Source: Pantoea piersonii | Lineage (GTDB): Bacteria; Pseudomonadota; Gammaproteobacteria; Enterobacterales; Enterobacteriaceae | DNA: 64,000 nt | NCBI RefSeq assembly: GCF_003612015.1 | Contig: NZ_RARB01000001.1 | Location: 744,001-808,000 of the forward strand | Direction: 5' to 3' | Shown: positions 57,011-64,000 of the stretch, one piece after another | Layout: the number at the start of each line of letters is the position of its first letter | Position numbering within the stretch: position 1 is the stretch's first letter | Made by a program: the position numbers and the translations under genes | The notes under the pieces: generated by a model | Seen by the model: only the letters and a program-made list of their open reading frames with translations | What the model was told of the DNA's origin: nothing | Databases searched by the model: none

Positions 57011-58521
57011 GCGACGATATCATCCTGCGGGCAAACCATATCACCATGCTGTTTCCCGGTACGCTGGCGCTGGATCGCGTCGACTATCGCGTCTGGCGCG
57101 GCAAGGTCAACGTGATTATCGGGGAAAACGGCGCGGGCAAATCGACCCTGATGAAAATTCTGGCGGGGGTGCAGCAGCCTACCAGCGGCGAACTCTTTCT
57201 TAACGGCGAAAAGGTGGTGCTGAGCAGCACGCGCGCCGCCGCGAAGCTCGGCATCGGCATGGTGCACCAGGAGCTGAACCTGTTTGAGAACCTGTCGGTG
57301 GCGGAGAACATTTTTCTTGGCCGCGAGCTGCAAAGGGGCATCCGCCCCATTAACGAAGCGGAGCAGGAGCGCCGCGCCGCCACGCTGATGGCGCGCCTTG
57401 ATCAGCCGATTTCGCCCAGAGAGCACGTCGGCAATCTCAAGGTCGGGCAGCAGCAGCTGGTGGAGATCGCGAAGGCGCTGGCGGAAGACGCCGACATCCT
57501 GATCCTCGACGAGCCCACTTCGGCGCTCAGCAAAACCGAAGTGGAGATCCTGTTCCGCGTCATCCGCGAGCTGACGCGTCAGGGCGTCTCCATTATCTAT
57601 ATCTCCCATCGCCTTGAAGAGCTGATGGCGATCGGCGACGTCATCACCATCCTGCGCGACGGCCGCTTTCAGGCGGAAGCGCAGGTCAGCGATATCGACG
57701 TGCCCTGGATCGTGCGCGAAATGCTCGGCAGCGAGCCGATGAGCAACTTTCTGCCGGACCAGCGCACCTTTGGTGCAGCGGTGCTGGAGGCGGAGCACAT
57801 TACCTGCGTCAGCCCCAACGGCAACACGCTGGTGGATGACGTCACCTTTAACGTGCGCGCCGGGGAGATCGTCGGCATCTACGGGCTGATGGGCGCGGGG
57901 CGCACCGAGCTGTTCGAGTGTTTGCTCGGCAGCGAACGCAACTATCTCGGCAAAATCTGGCTCGACAGCAAGCCGGTGCCGACGCGCCTGCCGCCCGCCG
58001 AGCGCATCCGTATGGGCATGAGCCTGGTGCCGGAAGATCGCAAGCGCGCCGGCATTTTTCCGGTGTCGTCGGTGGCGAGCAATCTCACTATCGCCAGCCT
58101 GTGGCGTCGGCTGTCGCATCGCTTCGCCATCGCCCAACAGGAGGAGCAGGCTGCAGTGACCAGCACCGTCGGCAACCTGGCGATCAAAATCTCCTCGCCG
58201 GAGGTGGCCATCAGCGCCCTAAGCGGCGGCAATCAGCAGAAGGTGGTTATCGGACGCTCGCTGCTGACTAATCCGCGTCTGCTGCTGCTGGACGAGCCGA
58301 GCCGCGGCATCGACGTCGGCGCCAAGGCGGAGGTGTTTCGCATGATGGTGCGGCTGTCGGAGCAGGGCATCGCGGTGCTGTTCTCCACCTCCGATTTGAA
58401 AGAGATCATGGCGGTGGCCGATCGCATCCTGGTGATGTCGGGCGGCAAACTTACGGCTGATATACCGCGCGGCGACGCGGAAGAGTCAGCGCTGGTAAAA
58501 GCAAGCGCACAGGGGTTCTGA
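57007..58521 (+). CDS. Sugar ABC transporter ATPase (tandem NBD, RbsA-like)
   Basis: 504 aa with two nucleotide-binding domains. First: GENGAGKSTLMKILAG (Walker A), LKVGQQQLVEIAKAL (signature variant), ILILDEPTSALS (Walker B). Second: a degenerate Walker A (GLMGAGRTELFECLLG) and LSGGNQQKVVIGRSL, LLLDEPSRGIDVGA. Degenerate second Walker A is normal in the CUT2 class. Couples ATP use to uptake through the permease encoded 2 bp later. ATGA overlap with DUF2291. Confidence 0.95.
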   Translation: MSDDIILRANHITMLFPGTLALDRVDYRVWRGKVNVIIGENGAGKSTLMKILAGVQQPTSGELFLNGEKVVLSSTRAAAKLGIGMVHQELNLFENLSVAENIFLGRELQRGIRPINEAEQERRAATLMARLDQPISPREHVGNLKVGQQQLVEIAKALAEDADILILDEPTSALSKTEVEILFRVIRELTRQGVSIIYISHRLEELMAIGDVITILRDGRFQAEAQVSDIDVPWIVREMLGSEPMSNFLPDQRTFGAAVLEAEHITCVSPNGNTLVDDVTFNVRAGEIVGIYGLMGAGRTELFECLLGSERNYLGKIWLDSKPVPTRLPPAERIRMGMSLVPEDRKRAGIFPVSSVASNLTIASLWRRLSHRFAIAQQEEQAAVTSTVGNLAIKISSPEVAISALSGGNQQKVVIGRSLLTNPRLLLLDEPSRGIDVGAKAEVFRMMVRLSEQGIAVLFSTSDLKEIMAVADRILVMSGGKLTADIPRGDAEESALVKASAQGF

Positions 58522-58523
58522 GC

Positions 58524-59630
58524 ATGAAAGGCAATAACGCTATGACGATGGCAGGACAACCGGCGAAAGCGTTCAACTCGCGCGAGAGCATTATTCTGCT
58601 GCTGCTGAAGCTGCGCACCTTTATCGCGCTGTTTTTAATTGTCGGCTTCTTCGCGATTACCGTACCGGACTTTCTCGCGCTCGGCAGCCTGGTGATTATG
58701 GTGAAGCATATCGCGATCAACGCCTTTCTGGCGCTGGGCATCACCTTCGTCATTATTACCGCCGGTATCGATCTCTCCATCGGCGCGACGCTCGGGCTGT
58801 GCGGCATGATCGCCGGCTGGCTGATTACCAAAGGGATCGTTCTGCCGATGTTCGGCATCGCCATCTTCCCCAGCGTCTGGGTGATAGTGCCGCTGGTGCT
58901 GCTGGTGGGCGGCCTGATCGGCGCGGCGAACGGCTGGATTATTACCCGCTATAACGTCGCTCCCTTTATCTGCACGCTGGGCACCATGTATATCCTGCGC
59001 GGCGCGGCAATGCTGACCTCGGGCGGCGAAACCTTTCCCGGCTTACAGGGCAACCCGCTGCTCGGCAATACCGGCTTCGACCGCATCGGCGCCGGATCGC
59101 TGCTCGGTCTGCCCTACGCCATCTGGATGATGATCGTGCTGGCACTGGTGATCGCCTATATCGCCCGTCGTCTGCCGTTCGGCCGCCAGGTTTATGCCAT
59201 CGGCGATAACGAACGCGCCGCGGAGCTTTCCGGCGTCAAAGTGAAGCAGGTGAAAATCTGGGTCTATACGCTCTCCGGCTTCTGTGCGGCGATAGCGGGC
59301 ATCGTGGTGTCGTCGCAGCTGGTCGCCAGCCACCCGGCTAACGGCACCTCGTTTGAGATGAATGCCATTGCGGCGGTGGTGCTGGGCGGCACCTCGCTGG
59401 CGGGCGGACGCGGCACCATTCTCGGCACGCTGGTCGGCGCGTTTGTGATCGGCTTTCTCGCCGATGGCCTGATCATGATGGGCGTCAGCGAATTCTGGCA
59501 GATGGTGATCAAAGGCATCGTCATCATCATCGCCGTCATCATCGACCAGATGCAAAACCGCATGCAGCAGAAAGCGGCGGTGGTGGCGCAGAAGGCGCTG
59601 ATCGAGGAGGGCGGCGAAGCGAAAAGTTAA
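58524..59630 (+). CDS. Sugar ABC transporter permease (RbsC-like)
   Basis: 368 aa, about ten TM helices. CUT2-family motifs are FVIITAGIDLSIGATLGL, IITRYNVAPFICTLGTMYI and VVLGGTSLAGGRGTI. The C-terminus is a Gln/Ala-rich cytosolic tail. Directly follows the ATPase gene (2-bp gap). Only one permease gene is present, so it acts as a homodimer. Confidence 0.95.
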   Translation: MKGNNAMTMAGQPAKAFNSRESIILLLLKLRTFIALFLIVGFFAITVPDFLALGSLVIMVKHIAINAFLALGITFVIITAGIDLSIGATLGLCGMIAGWLITKGIVLPMFGIAIFPSVWVIVPLVLLVGGLIGAANGWIITRYNVAPFICTLGTMYILRGAAMLTSGGETFPGLQGNPLLGNTGFDRIGAGSLLGLPYAIWMMIVLALVIAYIARRLPFGRQVYAIGDNERAAELSGVKVKQVKIWVYTLSGFCAAIAGIVVSSQLVASHPANGTSFEMNAIAAVVLGGTSLAGGRGTILGTLVGAFVIGFLADGLIMMGVSEFWQMVIKGIVIIIAVIIDQMQNRMQQKAAVVAQKALIEEGGEAKS

Positions 59631-59638
59631 TCGGTGGC

Positions 59639-59674
59639 GGTGCAGGCGGGTTCCTTTGCTGCACCCCTTTTTTT
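59639..59674 (+). terminator. Internal intrinsic terminator between transporter and catabolic genes
   Basis: GGTGCAG (59639-59645) pairs with CTGCACC (59659-59665), followed by CCTTTTTTTTA. It lies 9 bp past the permease stop, before the transketolase genes. It may end the transporter transcript or adjust the ratio of transport to catabolism. Confidence 0.75.
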
Positions 59675-59682
59675 ACCCGTTA

Positions 59683-59696
59683 CGAATATATATTCG
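59683..59696 (+). promoter_or_regulatory. Palindrome upstream of the transketolase gene (candidate SorC operator)
   Basis: CGAATA-TA-TATTCG, a perfect palindrome ending 28 bp before the transketolase-N ATG. It shares the GAATA-NN-TATTC core with the site at 55419-55434. Together with the upstream terminator it suggests a second promoter under the same regulator. Confidence 0.65.
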
Positions 59697-59724
59697 GATG
59701 TGATTTTTAATTCAGAGGTGACAC

Positions 59725-60555
59725 ATGAATCCTTTCAAGCTTCCGGTCGACGAACTGCAGCGTAAAGCGCGCGCCGTGCGCCGCCGCATTATTCAGCTTA
59801 ACGCGGGCAGCCCGGCGGGCGGCCATACCGGCGCGGATCTGTCGCAGGCTGATATTCTGACCGCGCTCTACTTCCGCATTCTTAACTGCGCGCCGGATCG
59901 CGTCGAAGATCCACAGCGCGATATCTATATCCAGTCAAAAGGTCATGCCGTCGGCGGTTACTACTGCGTGCTGGCGGAGGCGGGCTATTTTCCCGTCGAC
60001 TGGCTGCCGACCTATCAGCACTCGGATTCGCACCTGCCGGGCCATCCGGTGCGGCAGAAAACCCCGGGCGTGGAGCTGAATACCGGCGCGCTCGGCCACG
60101 GACTGCCGGTCGCGGTGGGTCTGGCGCTGGCGGCGAAAAAAGATGGCAGCAAACGGCGCATCTTCGTGGTAACCGGCGACGGCGAGCTGGCGGAGGGCAG
60201 CAACTGGGAAGCAGCGCTGGTGGCGGCTCATTACGGCCTCGACAACCTGATCATCATCAACGACAAGAACAAGCTGCAGCTGGCGGGCGCTACGCGCGAC
60301 ATTATGAATACCGATCCGCTGCCGGAAAAATGGCGCGCTTTTGGGCTGGAGGTGACGGAGTGCAACGGCAACGACATGGCGGAGGTGGTCAACACCATTG
60401 AAAGTCTGCCGCAGAACGGCAAGCCGCAGGTCATCGTGGCGCACACCGAAAAAGGCTATGGCGTCTCCTTTATTCAGAGCAAGGCGGAGTGGCACCACCG
60501 CGTGCCGAAAGGCGAAGAGATCGAACTGGCACTGGAGGAACTGAAAGATGAGTAA
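59725..60555 (+). CDS. Transketolase, N-terminal subunit
   Basis: 276 aa. TPP-binding motif VTGDGELAEGSNWEAALVAA, then LDNLIIINDKNKLQLAG. Early motifs are GGHTGADLSQADILTALYF and IYIQSKGHAVGGYY (catalytic His). Only the PP domain is present; the Pyr domain is on the next gene. Split transketolases handle xylulose 5-phosphate or special ketose phosphates such as apulose 4-phosphate. Substrate here unknown. SD AGAGGTG. Confidence 0.93.
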   Translation: MNPFKLPVDELQRKARAVRRRIIQLNAGSPAGGHTGADLSQADILTALYFRILNCAPDRVEDPQRDIYIQSKGHAVGGYYCVLAEAGYFPVDWLPTYQHSDSHLPGHPVRQKTPGVELNTGALGHGLPVAVGLALAAKKDGSKRRIFVVTGDGELAEGSNWEAALVAAHYGLDNLIIINDKNKLQLAGATRDIMNTDPLPEKWRAFGLEVTECNGNDMAEVVNTIESLPQNGKPQVIVAHTEKGYGVSFIQSKAEWHHRVPKGEEIELALEELKDE

Positions 60556-61492
60556 TGCACAACATTTAGCCAGCGTAATGGTGACCGCCTTTATCGACGC
60601 GGTGAATCGCGGTGTGGATCTGGTGCCGGTGGTGGCGGACTCCACCTCCACCGCAAAAATTTCGCCTTTTATCAAAGCTTTTCCCGATCGGCTGGTTAAC
60701 GTCGGCATCGCTGAACAGACGCTGGTGGGCACCGCTGCCGGTCTGGCGCTGGGCGGCAAGATCGCCGTAACCTGCAACGCCGCGCCGTTCCTGGTTTCGC
60801 GCGCCAACGAGCAGGTTAAGGTGGACGTCTGCTACAACAACACCAACGTCAAGCTGTTCGGTCTGAACGCCGGCGCCAGCTACGGCCCGCTCGCCAGCAC
60901 GCACCACAGCATCGACGATATCGCGGTGATGCGCGGCTTCGGCAATATCGAAATCTACGCGCCCTCCTGCCCGCTGGAGTGCCGCCAGATAATCGACTAC
61001 GCCATCGAACATGTCGGTCCGGTCTATATCCGTCTCGACGGCAAAGATCTGCCGCAGCTGCATGATGAAAACTACCGCTTCGAACCGGGCAGGATCGATC
61101 AGCTGCGCGAAGGCAAGGATATCGCGCTGGTGGCGATGGGGTCGACGGTGCATGAGATTGTTCGCGCGGCGGAACTGCTGGCTGAAAAAGGGATCTCGGC
61201 GGGTGTGATCAGCGTTCCATCCATCAGACCTTGTGATACCCAACAGCTGCGCAACCTGTTAAATCACTATCCAGCCGCCATCAGCGTGGAAGAGCACAAC
61301 GTCAACGGCGGCGTCGGCAGCCTGGTGGCTGAGGTGCTGGCGGAAGGCGGCTGCGGCATTCCGCTGCTGCGCCTGGGCATTCCTGACGGCCAGTACGCTA
61401 TTGCGGGCGATCGCGCCTCAACGCGGGCGCATCACGGCATCGATGCCGCGAGCGTCGTTAACAGTGCAGTGCGCATTTGCGCGGGAGCCTGA
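60548..61492 (+). CDS. Transketolase, C-terminal subunit
   Basis: 314 aa. The Pyr-domain glutamate is in VNVGIAEQTLVGTAAGLALG (activates TPP), followed by ASYGPLASTHHSIDDIAVM and the transketolase-C domain (VAMGSTVHEIVRAAELLAE, SVEEHNVNGGVGSLVAEVL). Overlaps the N-subunit gene by 8 nt. The two subunits should assemble as an alpha2beta2 enzyme. Confidence 0.93.
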   Translation: MSNAQHLASVMVTAFIDAVNRGVDLVPVVADSTSTAKISPFIKAFPDRLVNVGIAEQTLVGTAAGLALGGKIAVTCNAAPFLVSRANEQVKVDVCYNNTNVKLFGLNAGASYGPLASTHHSIDDIAVMRGFGNIEIYAPSCPLECRQIIDYAIEHVGPVYIRLDGKDLPQLHDENYRFEPGRIDQLREGKDIALVAMGSTVHEIVRAAELLAEKGISAGVISVPSIRPCDTQQLRNLLNHYPAAISVEEHNVNGGVGSLVAEVLAEGGCGIPLLRLGIPDGQYAIAGDRASTRAHHGIDAASVVNSAVRICAGA

Positions 61493-61494
61493 CC

Positions 61495-62982
61495 ATGGAT
61501 GACGCCCTTATTCTGGCGATTGACGAAGGCACCACCAATGCCAAAGCGATCGCCGTTAATCGCCTGGGCCGCGTGGTCGCGCGCGGCAGCCAGCCGCTGA
61601 CGCTGTCGCATCCGCAGCCGGGGCTGGCGGAGCAGGACGCGCTGGCTGTCTGGCAAGCGGTGCAGCAGGCAGTGACCGACTGTCTGGCGCAGTGCGGCGG
61701 CGCGCCCGTCGCGGCGGTGGCGATCAGCAATCAGCGTGAGTCAGTGCTGATCTGGCAGCGGCGCGACGGCAAACCACTGACGCCGCTGGTGAGCTGGCAG
61801 GATCGCCGCTCGGAGGCGTTCTGCCGCGACCTGCGCGCCGCGGGCAGCGCCACGCGCATCACCGGACTGACTGGTCTGGCGGTGGATCCGATGTTTCCGG
61901 CGGCCAAGCTCACCGGCATGCTGGCGGCGATCCCGGACGGCGCGGCGCGCGCGGCGGCGGGCGAGCTTTGCATCGGTACGGTTGACAGCTGGCTTAGCTG
62001 GCAGCTGAGCGCGGGAGAAATCTTCGTCACCGATCACGCCAATGCTGCGCGCACCCAGCTCTACAGCCTGCACAGCAATGACTGGGACGATGAGCTGCTG
62101 CGGCTGTTCCAGCTGCCGCGCGCCGCGCTCCCGACCATTGTGCCGTCGGCCAGCGAGCAGGGCGCGGTAGCGATTAGCGCGATACCCGGTCTGGCGCCGG
62201 GCACACCGATCCTGTCGCGCATCGGCGACTCCCATGCGGCGCTGCAGGCACAGCGCCGCGGCGATGAGGAGGTCGTAAAAGCGACCTACGGCACCGGCTC
62301 CTCTCTGATGATGTCGATGGCGTCGCCACTGCTGACCGACAACGGGCTCAGCACGACCGTGGCCTGGCACGACGGCGCGCTGCGCTTCGCCTTCGAAGGC
62401 AATATCACCCATACCGGCTCCGGCGCGGCCTGGCTGGGCAAAATGCTCGGCATTCAGGACCCGCGCGAGCTGACCGCGCTGGCGCAAACCACGGATCACA
62501 ATCAGGGCATCTATTTTGTGCCGGCGCTCTCCGGGCTGGGCGCGCCCTGGTGGGATCTTCGGGCGCGCGGCATGGTATGCGGCCTGACCGACGCCGCCAC
62601 GCCCGCGGTGCTGGCGCGCGTGGCGCTGGAGTCGATCGTCTTTCAGATCGCTGACGTTTTTTTCGCTATGGAGCAGGCGAGCGGCCAGCGGCTGTCGGCG
62701 CTCTGCGTGGACGGCAGCGCGACCGCCAACGACTGGCTGATGCAGCTGCAGGCGGATGTGCTGCAACGCCCGTTGCTGCGCGCGCCGACGGCGGAGGTCT
62801 CGGCGCTCGGCGCGGCGCTGCTGGCGGGCAAAGTGCTGGGATGGTGGCAGCAGGGCAGCGAAATGCAGGCGCTGCAGGGTGGCACGCGCGTAGAGCCGCG
62901 TACCGAACTGGCGCAGGCGATGCGGGAGAATTACCAGGGCTGGGTTGAGGCGGTGGCGCGCTGCCGGTTTCAGCCGGCGTGA
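61495..62982 (+). CDS. FGGY family carbohydrate kinase
   Basis: 495 aa sugar or polyol kinase. ATG 61495 immediately after the transketolase stop (2-bp gap). Two actin-like domains: LAIDEGTTNAKAIAV (phosphate 1) and AVAISNQRESVLIW near the start, then VKATYGTGSSLMM and FVPALSGLGAPWW in the second domain (adenosine pocket). Glycerol-kinase-like, but this subgroup also covers erythritol, xylulose and apulose kinases. It should phosphorylate the imported sugar before the transketolase. No isomerase or dehydrogenase is present in the window. Confidence 0.92.
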   Translation: MDDALILAIDEGTTNAKAIAVNRLGRVVARGSQPLTLSHPQPGLAEQDALAVWQAVQQAVTDCLAQCGGAPVAAVAISNQRESVLIWQRRDGKPLTPLVSWQDRRSEAFCRDLRAAGSATRITGLTGLAVDPMFPAAKLTGMLAAIPDGAARAAAGELCIGTVDSWLSWQLSAGEIFVTDHANAARTQLYSLHSNDWDDELLRLFQLPRAALPTIVPSASEQGAVAISAIPGLAPGTPILSRIGDSHAALQAQRRGDEEVVKATYGTGSSLMMSMASPLLTDNGLSTTVAWHDGALRFAFEGNITHTGSGAAWLGKMLGIQDPRELTALAQTTDHNQGIYFVPALSGLGAPWWDLRARGMVCGLTDAATPAVLARVALESIVFQIADVFFAMEQASGQRLSALCVDGSATANDWLMQLQADVLQRPLLRAPTAEVSALGAALLAGKVLGWWQQGSEMQALQGGTRVEPRTELAQAMRENYQGWVEAVARCRFQPA

Positions 62983-63048
62983 ATGTTAGCCAGGGAGACA
63001 GGGCGTGTAAAAGAGGAGGCGCCGTTGCAGAGGCAGCTGCCGGGTCAC

Positions 63049-63147
63049 GGACGTTTCGGCCGATCGCAAAGACCGCATAACGCATCCCTGCGCCTCGGCG
63101 CGGGCCGTCCCTGGCCCACGACGCTTTGCTCTTCGGCTGAAACGTCC
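63049..63147. repeat. Compound inverted repeat (~100 bp) between kinase and channel genes
   Basis: GGACGTTTCGGCCGA and TCGGCTGAAACGTCC (one mismatch) are the outer arms; inside them GCAAAG pairs with CTTTGC. Two smaller hairpins lie within (GCGC-CTCG-GCGC, and GGGCC / GGCCC around GTCCCT). It is followed on the plus strand by TTTCCCTTTT. It could be the operon terminator, or a small mobile or structured element. Confidence 0.55.
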
Positions 63148-63180
63148 TTTCCCTTTTGGTATCCGCGCGGTGTTGGGCTA

Positions 63181-64000
63181 TCAGGCCCGGCGCGCTTCCT
63201 GCTCGTCGTTCTCGGCGCGCAGCATCTCTACTGGCGGTATACGGCCGCCGCTGAACTCTACCTGACGGATCGGGAAGGCGAAGCGGATATCGCGCTGCTC
63301 CAGCGCCGCCATCAGCTGCAGGTTAATCTCCTGCTGAATATCCATATATTTGTTGTAGTCGGCGTCGAGCACGAAATAGACCACTTCGAAGGTCAGCTTT
63401 GAATCCTCAAAAGCGAAAAAATGGGCGCGGTCGAAGCGGGTCAGTTCAATGCCCTGAATAATCGACTTCACCAGATCGCTGACTTCTCGCACCTGCGCGG
63501 AAGGCGTGCCGTAGCTCAGCCCGAAACGAAACAGGATGCGTCGCTGCTGCATGCGCTTGTAGTTATGGATCGTCTGCTGCAACAGAATGGTATTCGAACA
63601 GACGATCTGCTCGCCGCTCAGGCTGCGCAGGCGGGTGGTCTTCAGGCCGATATGCTCGATGGAGCCGGCGATATCGCCGAACACGATAAAATCGCCATGC
63701 TCGAAAGGCTTGTCAAAGCCAATCGCCAGCGAGGCGAAGACGTCGCTCAGCACCGTCTGGATCGCCAGCGCGATGGCGATACCGCCCACGCCGAGACTCG
63801 CCACCAGCGCGGTAATATTGATGCCCATATTCGACAGAATAGCGAGCAGCATCATTACCCAGACCACCACGCGCAGCAGAATGCCGAGGATTACCGTGGT
63901 CACCGGATTACGGACGTGCAGCGGATCGCGCAGCAGATTATGCAGCCACAGACGGATGCCGCAGTCGATCCACATGGCGAGCTGAACGGCGAACGCCAGG
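63181..64000 (-). CDS. MscS-family mechanosensitive channel, 5' end beyond the window
   Basis: The visible part is the C-terminal ~273 residues. It has the pore helix (LVASLGVGGIAIALAIQTVL, the Gly/Ala-rich TM3 of MscS) and the beta domain (DFIVFGDIAGSIEHIGLKTTRLR). The next segment RTLSGEQI-type SNTILLQQTIHNYKRMQQRR and the C-terminal alpha/beta part complete the MscS core. The frame is open to the right edge (LAFAVQLAMWID), so more TM helices lie outside. Probably a larger, YbdG/YbiO-type member. Opposite in strand to the kinase operon. Confidence 0.9.
   Translation of the reverse strand, partial: LAFAVQLAMWIDCGIRLWLHNLLRDPLHVRNPVTTVILGILLRVVVWVMMLLAILSNMGINITALVASLGVGGIAIALAIQTVLSDVFASLAIGFDKPFEHGDFIVFGDIAGSIEHIGLKTTRLRSLSGEQIVCSNTILLQQTIHNYKRMQQRRILFRFGLSYGTPSAQVREVSDLVKSIIQGIELTRFDRAHFFAFEDSKLTFEVVYFVLDADYNKYMDIQQEINLQLMAALEQRDIRFAFPIRQVEFSGGRIPPVEMLRAENDEQEARRA

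Noticed and set aside
56833..58137. 434-codon minus-strand frame over the ABC ATPase
   Set aside because: Antisense shadow; the ATPase motifs are unequivocal.
61741..62766. 341-codon minus-strand frame over the FGGY kinase
   Set aside because: Antisense shadow of a complete kinase.

Overview
The window is a contiguous piece of a Gram-negative gammaproteobacterial chromosome, about 55% GC or more over most of its length. The run potB-potA / pepT / roxA / phoQ-phoP / purB-hflD-mnmA-nudJ / rluE / icd reproduces the Escherichia coli order, and gene-by-gene protein similarity is high, so the organism belongs to Enterobacterales. The treZ-treY-glgX block, the chromosomal umuDC, and the mix of E. 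coli core genes with soil- or plant-type accessory genes point to the Pantoea/Mixta/Erwinia group. That placement is inference; no rRNA gene is present to settle it.

Layout. 1-12.7 kb is conserved core: spermidine/putrescine import, peptidase T, ribosomal oxygenase, the PhoPQ system with an autoregulated promoter, purine synthesis, tRNA thiolation and isocitrate dehydrogenase. 12.7-17.4 kb, directly after the icd terminator, is AT-rich, gene-poor and partly decayed; it holds a DUF1090 secreted protein, a cold-shock protein and fragments. 17.4-21.7 kb carries a LexA-controlled umuDC operon, a ycgZ-ymgB-like connector cluster, a TetR regulator and periplasmic hydroxyisourate hydrolase. 22-30.4 kb holds an unusual HdeD-like/cysteine-peptidase-like fusion, a KGG stress protein, and the treZ-treY-glgX operon that turns glycogen into trehalose. 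30.7-38.4 kb contains a sugar porter, an SDR, an FAD monooxygenase, an MHS transporter, an RcnR/FrmR-like repressor with a DUF3147 membrane protein, and small envelope proteins. 38.4-40.4 kb is a chemoreceptor with a FliA-type promoter and a C-terminal NWETF tether. 40.7-47.4 kb has an acetyltransferase, DUF1349 and OsmC proteins, and a GABA uptake/transamination/regulator set. 47.7-53.5 kb is a stretch of small genes, including an orphan Imm63-type immunity gene, then ldcA, followed by emtA.

54.3-63 kb is a complete sugar-utilisation locus: a SorC-family regulator divergent from a periplasmic binding protein, a DUF2291 lipoprotein, ABC ATPase and permease, a split transketolase and an FGGY kinase. 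Two near-identical palindromes (core GAATA-NN-TATTC) sit just upstream of the binding-protein gene and the transketolase gene, and an intrinsic terminator separates the two halves. No isomerase is present, so the imported substrate may already be a ketose. The window ends inside an MscS-type channel gene.

A recurring theme is small helical AriR/YcgZ-type connector proteins: five dispersed copies occur in 64 kb. Together with trehalose synthesis, a KGG protein, a CsbD/DUF883-like protein, the HdeD-like fusion and PhoPQ, they suggest a region rich in envelope-stress and desiccation functions.
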